Assembly (NCBI RefSeq): GCF_023065955.2
Contig: NW_026622764.1
Span: forward strand, 46,011,833-46,075,832
DNA from: Ursus arctos
Lineage: Eukaryota; Chordata; Mammalia; Carnivora; Ursidae
Reading direction: 5' to 3'
Length of the DNA stretch: 64,000 nucleotides
The translations under genes were made by a program, and so were the position numbers. How positions within the stretch are numbered: position 1 is the stretch's first letter; every line of letters begins with the position of its first letter. The notes below the pieces were generated by a model. That model was not told where the DNA came from, did no database searches, and saw only the letters and a list, made by a program, of their open reading frames with translations. This document shows positions 23,655-32,568 of the stretch, piece by piece.

Positions 23655-24090
23655 TATTCAAGAAATAAAGTTTATTATACTCACAAGCCTAGATACAGGA
23701 GGCATGGCATGGCATGCCACACAAGGTCACTGGAAACACACTAGGGTAGTCAGCAGGCACAAGACAGTGGTGGGAGGAAGGTTAGGGGAGCCTTTTTTGG
23801 GTTTTCTTTGGTGCATAGTGAACAGATTAGTAGTGGCTAGTTTGAATAATTCCTTCAGCCACTTTGAACTACAGAGATGGTTTCTAGCTGCCTAGTACCT
23901 GGCCCTGAGATGATTAAAGCAGGAAAATACCTCCTCCCGGTGCTGGGGCCGGAGAGAAGAGGCGTGGCTCTGGATTGGTTAGTGTGTGTACCATGCTCCC
24001 AGCTGGGCTCTTTGGCATGTCTAGAATTGGCTAGTCTAGGGACAGGCAGTCTCTTCTGGCCAGAAAGGTTAAGATATCAAAGTATCATAA
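23655..24090 (-). mobile_element. Possible LTR, antisense
   Basis: A GC-rich island in AT-rich DNA. Read on the - strand it has an LTR-like plan: a CCAAT-type motif (ACTAACCAATCCAGAGCC), a long GC-rich promoter-side region, and, near its end, the polyadenylation signal within TATAATAAACTTTATTTC. I cannot name the family, and no internal region is visible. An alternative is a single-copy GC-rich element. Frames of 91-105 codons in it (23578-24152) have no recognised product. Confidence 0.45.
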
Positions 24091-24096
24091 TATTCC

Positions 24097-24098
<2 letters not shown>

Positions 24099-24135
<37 letters not shown>
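24099..24135. repeat. (CA)n microsatellite
   Basis: About eighteen CA units, immediately beside the LTR-like block. Uninterrupted, so probably polymorphic. Confidence 0.95.
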
Positions 24136-24137
<2 letters not shown>

Positions 24138-24393
24138 CAATTGGTCCTCTGATATTTTGACATCATATTAAGGAAAGTTTGGGGTGATGATAGTGGAGAT
24201 TTTTAGAAAGTAGGGTACAAGTTGCCCTAAAGAGCATAAAAAACATTTATGGTGTTTACAGTCTAGCCCATAACTAAGTTTCCCATTTATATGACATTAG
24301 CCAAGAAGAAAAGATTTGAAATTTTAGGGGTTTCTAAGAATATCTTGGTAGAATTGTAAGATGCGTTAGATCTTTATTTTAAAATTAGTATCA
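24136..24393. other. Unique-looking DNA
   Basis: Short stretch with no recognised feature between the CA tract and the next SINE. Confidence 0.4.
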
Positions 24394-24570
24394 GGGCACC
24401 TGGGTGGCTCAGTTGGTTAAGCATCTGCCTTGGGCTCAGGTCATGATCCCAGGGTCCTGGATCTAGCCCCTCATGGGGCTCCCTGCTCAGAGGGGAGCCT
24501 CTTCGTCCTCTCCCTCTGCTGCTCCCCCTACTTATGCTCTTTCTCTCTCTAATAAATAAAATCTTAAAAT
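24394..24570 (+). mobile_element. Carnivore SINEC, sense
   Basis: GGGCACCTGGGTGGCTCAG, TTGGTTAAGCATCTGCCTTG, the B-box-like GGTCATGATCCCAGGG, CT-rich middle and the tail AATAAATAAAATCTTAAAAT. The A-tail is interrupted by T, suggesting moderate age. Possible flanking repeats are TTAAAATTAG-like but not clean. Confidence 0.94.
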
Positions 24571-25420
24571 TAAATTAAAATAAGTTAATATTAAACTGAT
24601 GAAAATGGTTGGCACAGTGTCACGATTGATTTTTTTTCTGGATTCATGTTACATGTGTTTATGTATATGTCCTTGTTTGTGTCCTTTGTATTTTTCCACA
24701 TATTTTTTATGGCTCATCTATTATTTCTTAAAATAATCTGTTTCTTAAAACTAAAGCTAGGTTATTTTTAGAGATATATTTGCCAGTTCTTTTCTTTTAT
24801 AAAAGCCTTTATCCTTTGGTTTGGACTAACTGTGATGTCTTCTACACTAATGCAGTAGTTCAATACTATTATGAAACAGTAATCAATAAATGCTGGATTC
24901 TACTGAATTTTTTGTAAACTCTAGGAAATGTTCCTAGACATTTCTATGTTAAAGTTTCTTAGTATTAAAAATTGTTTTTGAATTTCAAAGATGGTCCTGT
25001 AGTGCCTACTAAGCTTTAAATCCTCTGTAAAGGAGCAGTTATACTGTGTCCTACTGAGATGTATTATTAAAGTCAGAATGCTTTCATACAAACTCTTTTA
25101 AGCAACGTGATTCCTTATTTCAGAAAATACAGTCATGGACTCTAAGGGCAATTGAAGTCCAGTCATGAGTTACTATGACATGTGTATATGTAAACATCTC
25201 TCTTGATGGAGAGAGTTGGGAAAAGACATACTTAAACTTCTTCAGCATCCCAACACAAAAATCCTCACATTTGTTTGAATAGAACCATTAAATTAATGTT
25301 TGATTTTAAAATATAACATGTTACATAGATTATTTGAGGACAACTTTAATAAAACAGACGGAAGTTTATGGAAGATGAAGAAGATTTAGGAATTGATTTT
25401 TTTCTTATAGAACTCTTTTT
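24571..25420. other. Unique-looking DNA, no gene seen
   Basis: AT-rich with no recognised repeat or exon. Confidence 0.5.
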
Positions 25421-25441
25421 TTTCTCTCTCTCTCTCTCTCA
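25421..25441. repeat. (TC)n tract
   Basis: About ten TC units following a T-run. A simple pyrimidine tract. Confidence 0.85.
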
Positions 25442-25735
25442 TGATATTTCTGCCTCATTTTGGGAATGTGCCCAATTTGCCATCTCTACTTTTTATATTT
25501 TATGTAAATTTTCTCTATACTATATCTTCTTTTAACTCTTAATTTCTACTTTCTTATAATTTAGAGTTTCCAAGAGACCTCATAATTACAACTCTGCACC
25601 AATTTCCTCTGACCCACACTACTTTTGTGACTCTTCTAATAGCCTATCCATTTCTGCTTTGATATTAACAGTTTCTTTACATCAGCAGTTTCTTTATATA
25701 ACTCTTCAGGAAGATGGAGTGATTGACCCAATTCA
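25442..25735. other. Unique-looking CT-rich DNA
   Basis: Slightly pyrimidine-rich, with no named feature. Frames over the downstream SINE begin here. Confidence 0.4.
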
Positions 25736-25925
25736 TTTTTTTTAAAAGATTTTGTTTATTTATCTGACAGAGAGAGAGAAAGTGCACAAGTAGGGAAAGA
25801 GGCAGAGGGAGAAGGAGACTCCCCATTGAGCAGGGAGCCTGATGTGGGGCCTGATCCCAGAAACCTGGAATCATGACCTGAGCCCAAGGCAGATGCTTAA
25901 CCGACTAAGCCACCCAGGTGCCCCC
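25736..25925 (-). mobile_element. Carnivore SINEC, antisense
   Basis: T-run, AAAAGATTTTGTTTATTTAT, GACAGAGAGAGAGAAAGTGC, GACTCCCCATTGAGCAGGG, GATCCCAGAAACCTGGAATC, GCTTAACCGACTAAGCCACC, CAGGTGCCCCC. This is the general SINEC type rather than the bear-type subtype. The antisense 65-codon frame over it is a SINE shadow. Confidence 0.95.
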
Positions 25926-26947
25926 ATTTTTTTTTTTTTCAAGATACTATTCAACACAAAGCTTGGCTTAAGCATTCCATACTAATTAGTTACTTTTGGA
26001 ATCAAAGAAGACATTTCATAATTTAAAACATAGCAATGTGTAGTGCGGAAGAAATACTCTTCACCTTAAAGAGGTTTGTCATAATACTTAGTGCTGTAAT
26101 CAACATGTTTTTTAATCCATATTTAATTCTAAGTGGAATAATAAAATAGAAATGGTCACAAACCAAACTTGTGGCAAGAGACAAAACCACATGAGCTCTC
26201 AACAACCATTTACAGGGTAATACAGGCAATATATAAGATGTCATTTTTATCTGTGTATTGGAATGGCTGAAGTACTTACAGGAGTGTCTATAGAAGAATC
26301 AAGTAGTGAATCAAACATAAACACAATTACCAGAATTCTTCATTTAACCTTTTGCCCTTTGGGACCTGATAAATAGTCCTGGAAGACCACTAACTTCGTT
26401 CTTCAGGAACTCTGTTCGTTCTTCAGACTTAGCTTACATTTGGCCTCATTTAGGAAGTTCTCCTGAAACTTTCAAGGTTATGCTAGCCAAAAGTCATATG
26501 GAATGCCATTTCATGAGTCTGAAGCCTAGACTGAAGTTACTGAAGTCTGGAGACTTGGGAATTCTCCCTATCAAAGATAATATGCATCTCAAAGAAACGG
26601 GAAGGACAACTATTTATCTTCTTTTTCAAAAGAACTAAAAATCATCCATGTGTCTACAGTTAGGGAAAAATTAACAAGAACAGGGAAGAGAAATGTCTCA
26701 CTTTTCTTAACACATTTATTATGTGGCATATGTATGAGAGAATAAACTGTTCTTATTCTTAAAAAAGTACCTTTATGTCAGTCATTTAAACAGAAAAGAT
26801 GCAAATATTCATACTTAAATGTGAATTCATATATTTTTAAGATCCTAACTTAATCATGTTAAAAGGAATTATTTTAAGTCTCTGAGTCACTGAAATGATT
26901 TCCAATAATGAAAGTAATCAGCCCTTTATGTAATATATAACATGTTG
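25926..26947. other. Unique-looking DNA, no gene seen
   Basis: Contains an imperfect duplication of CGTTCTTCAG (26397-26428) and no recognised repeat family. The stretch 26400-26560 has slightly raised GC. Nothing supports an exon. Confidence 0.45.
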
Positions 26948-27163
26948 AGGTGCCTGGGTGGCACAGCGGTTAAGTGTCTGCCTTCAGCTCAGGGCATGAT
27001 CCCAGAATTATGGGATCGAGCCCCACATCAGGCTCCTCTGCTGTGAGCCTGCTTCTTCCTCTCCCACTCCCCCTGCTTGTGTTCTCTCTCTCGCTGGCTG
27101 TCTCTATCTCTGTCAAATAAATAAATAAAATCTTAAAAAAATAAAAAATATATATATATATAA
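26948..27163 (+). mobile_element. Carnivore SINEC (bear-type), sense, with TA tail
   Basis: AGGTGCCTGGGTGGCACAGC, GGTTAAGTGTCTGCCTTCAG, CCCAGAATTATGGGATCGAG, TCTCTCGCTGGCTGTCTC and tail AAATAAATAAATAAAATCTT. The A-tail runs into a (TA)n tract at 27149-27163. Flanking ATATATAACATG and ATATAAAACATG are a probable target-site duplication that includes the TA tract. Confidence 0.96.
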
Positions 27164-27829
27164 AACATGAATATTTTTCTTAAAATATGAAATTTCAAAG
27201 TGCTGTTTTATTGTCTTTTATGCTTAATGGATTGAACTAGATCTTTTTTGTAGTGTAACATCAAGAATAAATAAATACTCAAATTATTCTAGAGAATAAC
27301 TAGGCAGGAAAAATTAAACAGCTGATGACAGTTTAATTTTTCATCTATAATATAGCTGAAAAAATTGTATCAGGGGAATAAATATAGTTCCTAAAACAGA
27401 AAAACCCCTTTTCAAAAACACCAGCAATGATTCATTCAAGTATGAGGCAAGAGGTATGTTCAATATCAGCATTCCACAAGAATGCTACAGTAAATAGGGA
27501 TCTGGCAGGAAGAGGAAAACTGAGGAAAGACAAATTACCATTTTGAAGAAATGTGGGAAATGGCATAAAGAGTTGAGGGAAGTGAGAAATGAAATATTCC
27601 CGGAAATGGAGGAACTATAAAAGAAAGATTGACATTTCAGGAAACATTTGAATTTTGATGTATCTCGACTATCACAGAATTCTTCCACAATGAGGAAGTA
27701 TAAAAACTGGAAAGGCTCTTTAAATATACCAAGAATCTCATGGCTTAGGGCATGAAGATCTGGAGAAAAAGCTATTGAAGCGAGCCCTACTTTTACCATT
27801 GCTTTTTCCCCCCTTTCTCCCAATTAAGG
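27164..27829. other. Purine-rich DNA leading into an L1
   Basis: Purine-biased on the + strand (GAGG/GAAA-rich), like an L1 5' region, but not confidently assigned. The 112-codon antisense frame at 27485-27823 has no recognised family and is treated as chance. Confidence 0.4.
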
Positions 27830-28975
27830 AATTTGTCCATTCACAGCATGGGATATGGAGGTCTGACAAAAAACACCAGCCTAAAAATTATAGCCATCTC
27901 ACTAGACAAGGATGGGAAAATGCTTACATTGAGGCTACTGAGTAAGCCAAAATTTAAGAGATCAAGTTCTTGAGGAAAGAGGCCTTAGATATATGCATTA
28001 GACTTTATCTATGCAATTGGTTTTCAAAGTTTTTTGCTGAGACCTAAGCTGACAGGTATCAAGTTAGGGGCAGAAACATAATATCAAAAGCAATTGCTAA
28101 GGTACTAAAAAACTAAGCTAAAATTTTGGAAGTCTCACAGTCAGGGAAGTCAAAACATAGAAATAAAGGCATGCCAAGGAGTGAGGTTTTAGTAGAAATA
28201 CAGACTTTCCAATGTTACTGCTAAAGTTCCATGTTCGGGGCACTTGGGTGACTCAGTCGGTTTAGCGTCTGCCTTCAGCTCAGGTCATGATCTCAAGGTC
28301 CTGGGTGGAGCCCCCGTTCAATGGGGAGTCTGCTTCTCCTTTTCCCTCTCCCTGCGTCCCGCTCGTGTTCTCTCTTACTATCTCTCTCTCAAATAAATAA
28401 AATCTTAAAAAAAAAAAAAAAGTTCCATGTCAAAAGAATTAAGGTAAACCAGAAGTAATGTGACTTTCCAAAGTCTGAAACCCAGTGTTGATTTGATCAA
28501 ACTTATTTGTCTGTACTCTACTTACCTGACAAAGAAAAATGAAAGGAGAAAAATACTATCTTCCAAAACTCTAAGTTTTCATACACCATACTCAACATTG
28601 AATTAGTTCAGTCATGCCAGGACACAGGATCATATAACTAAAATCCAATAGAAGAAAAGATGCAACAGAAATTGACCTAGAAGCATTCATATGTTGTAGT
28701 TTTAAGACACAGATTTAAAAATAGCTCGTATTAAAATACTGAATAAAACCAAAGAAGAGAAGAATTGTCAGGAAAGCAGAACAAGGGGAAATTCTAACAC
28801 TGAAAAAAATACAATAATTGAAATCCAAAAATTAGGACTTAAGTTTGAAAGAATATTTGAAATGGAGAAAGAGAAGATAACTGACCTAGACAATGGCCAG
28901 TAGAGAACATCCAGTTTGAAACACAAGAGAAAATAAAAGAAAATACAGAAGAGAGGCTAAGTGACTGTAAAAAGC
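27830..28975 (+). mobile_element. Old L1 LINE, 5' UTR/ORF1 region, split by a SINE
   Basis: The clear part is 28640-28975: CCAATAGAAGAAAAGATGCA, TTAAGACACAGATTTAAAAA, GAAATTCTAACACTGAAAAA, AATACAATAATTGAAATCCA, then CAGTTTGAAACACAAGAG. These follow the L1ME-type 5' UTR/ORF1 sequence (idea: ...GAACTGAAAAATACAATATCTGAAATT...). The stretch 27830-28230 is more doubtful. A SINE at 28237-28418 was inserted later. Confidence 0.55.
28237..28418 (+). mobile_element. Carnivore SINEC, sense, with target-site duplication
   Basis: GGGGCACTTGGGTGACTCAG, TCGGTTTAGCGTCTGCC, GGTCATGATCTCAAGGTCC, CT-rich middle and an AATAAATAAAATCTT A-run. Flanks AAAGTTCCATGT at 28223-28234 and 28419-28430 are identical. Confidence 0.96.
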
Positions 28976-29869
28976 TCTGCTATGCTGATTACTATGTACA
29001 CGCACTTGGTTTCTGATTTAAATGACACATCCTAGTCTCTATAGTATGTAGCCTCTATTTCTATTACTAATACTATTACTACTACTCTGTTGCAATGACC
29101 ACATCACTATTAATGAGCCCAAACTCTAATGACATCTCCTACCATCAACCCCAGCCCATAGAGCTGAAGCACCATGAGAACTTCTTCATGCTGCTGGGGC
29201 CACTTCAGCAGTATATTCCTATTGATTTGGTAAGTGATAGGTATGTCACCTCAGGAACAAAGTCAGCTGGTGGGTTCGCTGGTCTTACAGAATCCACTCA
29301 ACATAAAATACATAAAATTTTTTATGTTTACCTCAGTTTGTGCCTCATTTCTTTCATGACTCTTTACTTTATCCTGAGGCATGTTTATATAATTTTTCTT
29401 GCTGAAGCATGAATATAAGGAGTTGGATGTACGTATGATAAGTTCTTTATTATCAAAATTATATTCTAGCCCTCTAGGTCCTGCACATTCAGACTATGGA
29501 CCCATATAGTCCAACAAAGGACTCGGCTGAACCTATAGGGAGCTCTGGAGTTAAAACACCCCTTGAGGGTTGTCCCTAGTTGTCATGATGGGGAGTTTCG
29601 AATACTTTGGTGTTGATCATTCACTGAATTGACCTCTTCTGGACAGACTGGTAACCTTGGATGAAGTATACTCCACTGTTGAGGCAATTGCCAATGATGG
29701 TTGACAGGCTAGCTCCACCTACCAGCAGTCATCTCAGCAGCTGGGGGAATTTGTCCTCACTTTCTGAATTTAGCAGTGTTTTTAACAGTGTTCACCGGAA
29801 CTAATAAAAGTACTAAAACTAGCAATATTTTAAAGGAAAAAGATGAGACAAGGCCACAACTGTCAAATC
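28976..29869. other. Unassigned DNA with an exon-like stretch
   Basis: A 105-codon frame at 29095-29412 holds a splice-consensus-bounded stretch, described separately. The block 29450-29780 is more GC-rich than its surroundings, with ATTCACTGAATTGACCTCTT and ACTCCACTGTTGAGGCAATT. I recognise no repeat family there. Confidence 0.45.
29155..29229 (+). other. Exon-like stretch, unproven
   Basis: Acceptor-like CTCCTACCATCAACCCCAG (with a branch-point-like TCTAATGACAT upstream) directly precedes 29155. Donor GTAAGT begins at 29230. The 75 bases between are 25 codons in one open frame with both ends at phase 0, and GC is higher than its flanks. The encoded stretch (starts PIELKHHENFFMLLGPLQQY and ends IPIDL) matches no protein I know. 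Chance pseudo-exons with good splice signals are common in 64 kb of mammalian DNA, so this stays a low-confidence lead. It lies between two old L1 fragments. Confidence 0.2.
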
Positions 29870-30560
29870 AAATCTAAAAGAGGCATTCCTATAGATGTTT
29901 ATAGTAATTTGAAAAGACTAGTGGGTATGTTATTTTAAAAATTTGTCTGTCATGAGGATAAACACTAAAAACAAAATATTATATAAAGAAATTATATTAT
30001 ACATTGAGAAAGGAAAATATCACAAGCAAGTTGAATTTGTAGCAAGATAAAATCATAATCTAGAGAACAATTTGGGGACTACGTTTATGATACTAAGGGA
30101 GTCAAAGTGATTTTTTTAAAAATCCAGGACACAGACGATACAAACCAAAATGGCTAAGTTTCATAAGATGGATTTCATTAATTTATGATCTTCCACTTAT
30201 TAAAATATACTATTAAAATAGTGAAAAGACAAGCCATGGAAAGGGAGAATATATTTGTTGTGTGTCTGACAAAGGATTCTTACACATAATTCATAAATTA
30301 CAGTTAATTTTTTTTTCAAAAAGATGGACAATCCACTTTAAACGTATTCTAAAGTTGAAAGGAATTTTACAAAGAAGATATCCTACATATCAACAAATGC
30401 ATGGAAAGATTTTCAAATGACTAATCATTAGGAGAATGAATATTAAAACCACAGTGACATTTGCTACCCCCAATCAGAAAGTCTAGCACAAAAAATAACT
30501 GACAGTGTCAGTATTAGCGAGAGTGAGGTGGAACTGGAGCTCTCACACCAACTGTACAAG
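29870..30560 (+). mobile_element. Old L1 LINE, ORF2 3' region
   Basis: TTGAAAAGACTAGTGGG, CAAGCCATGGAAAGGGAGAA, GTGTGTCTGACAAAGGATTC, ATTCATAAATTACAGTTAAT, ACAAAGAAGATATCCTACAT and AATATTAAAACCACAGTGAC are in L1 ORF2 order (pattern: ...CAAAGAAGATATACAAATGGCC...AAAACCACAATGAGATACC...). Many stops and short deletions. The 77-codon frame beginning at 30505 starts in this L1 and runs beyond it. Confidence 0.65.
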
Positions 30561-30668
30561 TTTATACAGTTTATTCTACAAAAGCCTTGATAACAAAGCC
30601 TGGTACAAAATGTTGGAAAGCCTTTGCTCTTGCTTACATGAGACTCATGGGAAACTGTCTCCCAACAA

Positions 30669-30740
30669 TGACGTCATCTTGGAATCAATATTTTCTAATG
30701 ATTTTTCCTTTTCAGATGAATTTTTCTGGAATCTATAAAA
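30669..30740 (+). promoter_or_regulatory. CRE-like palindrome upstream of a TATA-like box
   Basis: TGACGTCA, the full consensus cAMP-response element, lies at 30669-30676, and TATAAAA at 30734-30740, about 58 bases downstream, in the order and spacing of a small promoter. CpG inside TGACGTCA is usually lost by methylation decay, so its survival is a mild point in favour. No open reading frame or mature transcript structure is visible downstream before a MIR at 30835, so this may be coincidence. Confidence 0.2.
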
Positions 30741-30834
30741 GTCTATCCTTCCTCTTAGACTTGAGGACAGCCCTATGCCTCATTTAAGGAAGGGAGGGGT
30801 TTTCTGTCGGGCACAAATTTTCCTTCCCATAAAG

Positions 30835-30955
30835 GTCACAAACACTGACCTCACAGGGTACAGTGTTAAGATTAAATGTGATAAATTTAGTGAAAGATCT
30901 AGCACAACATAAGAAGCATATTAGCACTCAGTAAATGGTAGTTTTCCTTCATGAT
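30835..30955 (+). repeat. MIR SINE 3' half
   Basis: TGACCTCACAGGGTACAGTG, TTAAGATTAAATGTGATAAA, GATCTAGCACAACATAAG and CACTCAGTAAATGGTAGTTT follow the 3' half of MIR (pattern: CTCATAGGGTTGTTGTGAGG...TTAAATGAG...CTCAATAAATG). Confidence 0.6.
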
Positions 30956-31099
30956 ATTTTCCAAGTCACACATATGGAATAACTAAGTAATAATAAAAAA
31001 ATGTATGGAAATAAACTAAAATAATTTTTTAAAATAAATAATACTCTATCAGTTGCAACCATTATTATTATAAGGCAATATTATTATAAGGCAAAATTA

Positions 31100-31932
31100 T
31101 AAGTCTCTTTTTACAGTCTTCTCCAAGCAAACTCCAGGCCTTGGTGACTTCACTGGCAAATTCTACCCAATACTCGAAGAAGCAAAGTCTTTATTATAGT
31201 AACTTTTTCAGAAAATAGAAAATAAGAGGACATGCTCCCTCAAAACTAAAACCCAGCAACTCCAAAAGGGGAAAAAATGGGTCTAGTTCACCAATGAATA
31301 TGGATACAAAATCTAAACAAATAGTAGCCAGGGGAGCCCCTCAGAATTTTCTCTGTAAAAGGCACCTGCAATTGAAAGCAGAAACTAGAAAAGGTACATT
31401 CACACCCGTGTGAATAGCAGCGTTATACACAAATAATGAATCATTCAACACTACATCAAAACCTAATGTTGGCTAGCTGAACATTAAAAAAAAAAAAAAA
31501 AAAAAAAGGAAACAACCCAAATGTCCATCAATAGATGAATAGACAAACACAATGTGGTGTATCCATACAACGTATTCAGCCTTAAGAAGGAAGGAAACTC
31601 TGACGCATGCTACAACATGGATAAGCCTCGAGGACATTATGCTCAGTGAAAGGGGCTAGCCTCAAAAGGACAAATATTGTATGGTCCCCTTCCAGGGCGT
31701 CCCTAGAGTAGTCAAAGTCCTAGAGACAGAAAATAGAATGGTGGTTGCCAGGGCCTGGGGGAGAGGAAAATGGAGAGGTGTTGAATGGGAACAGAGTTTC
31801 AGTTTTGCAGAATGAAAAGTTTGGGAGTTCAGTTACTACTTCTCGACTGTACTTAAAATGGTTTAGATAGTAAATTTTATATCATGTGTATTTTACCACA
31901 ATTAAACATGGTAAAATAATTTAAAAAAAGAC
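31100..31932 (+). mobile_element. Old L1 LINE fragment(s) with a younger L1 inside
   Basis: Left: CTCCAGGCCTTGGTGACTTC, ACTGGCAAATTCTACCCAAT (ORF2 middle). Then 3' blocks: GTGAATAGCAGCGTTATACA, AACAACCCAAATGTCCATCA, CAATGTGGTGTATCCATACA, GAATGGTGGTTGCCAGGGCC and TATTTTACCACAATTAAACA, ending in an A-run. The 3' UTR GGTGGTTGCCAGGG is typical of old L1 families. A jump from ORF2 middle to ORF2 end shows an internal deletion or two fragments. A small L1 is inserted at 31432-31507. Confidence 0.75.
31432..31507 (+). mobile_element. Short 5'-truncated L1 inside the older L1
   Basis: GAATCATTCAACACTACATC, AAAACCTAATGTTGGCTAGC and a run of more than twenty A fit the extreme 3' end of carnivore L1 elements. 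It separates two collinear pieces of the older L1: GCGTTATACACAA on the left and AACAACCCAAATG on the right. Only about 55 bases plus tail were inserted. Confidence 0.6.
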
Positions 31933-31990
31933 TTTACAGTTTTTACATGATGAGGTAAAATTATAAAATGTAATCTGATTATTAGATCTT

Positions 31991-32186
31991 TTTTTTAAAA
32001 AGATTTTATTTATTTATTTGACAGAGATAGAGACAGCCAGCGAGAGAGGGAACACAAGCAGGGGGAGTGGGAGAGGAAGAAGCAGGCTCATAGCTGAGGA
32101 GCCTGATGGGGGCTCGATCCCATAACGCCGGGATCACGCCCTGAGCCGAAGGCAGACGCTTAACCGCTGTGCCACCCAGGCGTCCC
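31991..32186 (-). mobile_element. Carnivore SINEC (bear-type), antisense, 16-bp target-site duplication
   Basis: T-run, AGATTTTATTTATTTATTTG, CAGCCAGCGAGAGAGGGAAC, GATCCCATAACGCCGGGATC, GATCACGCCCTGAGCCGAAG, CCGCTGTGCCACCCAGGCGT. Flanks CTGATTATTAGATCTT at 31975-31990 and 32187-32202 are identical over 16 bases. Several CpGs survive, so this is among the youngest elements in the window. Confidence 0.98.
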
Positions 32187-32348
32187 CTGATTATTAGATC
32201 TTAAAAGGGCATTGCCATATTTAGTTGGTTTCAAATCTTACATGATGATTAAATAAAGAATAAATATTTCCCATTAGAAAGGCAGCTTAAATTATACAAT
32301 ATTTCAACAGCTAAAGACTTCAAAAATAGCACAGAAATACAGAATATC

Positions 32349-32554
32349 AGGGGCACCTGGGTGGCACAGCGGTTAAGCGTCTGCCTTCGGCTCAGGGCAT
32401 GATCCCGGCGTTATGGGATCAAGCCCCACATCAGGCTTCTCTGCTAGGAGCCTGCTTCTTCCTCTCCCACTCCCCCTGCTTGTGTTCCCTCTCTCGCTGG
32501 CTGTCTCTCTCTGTCAAATAAATAAATAAATAAATCTTTAAAAAAAAAAAAAAG
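32349..32554 (+). mobile_element. Carnivore SINEC (bear-type), sense, with target-site duplication
   Basis: GGGGCACCTGGGTGGCACAG, CGGTTAAGCGTCTGCCTTCG, CCCGGCGTTATGGGATCAAG, CTCTCTCGCTGGCTGTCTCT, tail AAATAAATAAATAAATAAAT and an A-run. Flanks AATACAGAATATC at 32336-32348 and 32556-32568 are identical. It forms an inverted pair with the SINE about 160 bases upstream. Confidence 0.98.
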
Positions 32555-32568
32555 GAATACAGAATATC

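Noticed and set aside
23578..24152. Two + strand frames of 91-105 codons
   Set aside because: They run through an LTR-like block and end in the CA microsatellite (His-Thr repeat), which is not protein-like.
27485..27823. 112-codon antisense open frame as a gene
   Set aside because: Phe/Leu/Ser-rich because the + strand is purine-rich next to an L1. No family resemblance.
29095..29412. Complete 105-residue protein from 29095
   Set aside because: Only the stretch 29155-29229 has supporting splice signals. The start and the C-terminal part are ordinary AT-rich sequence.
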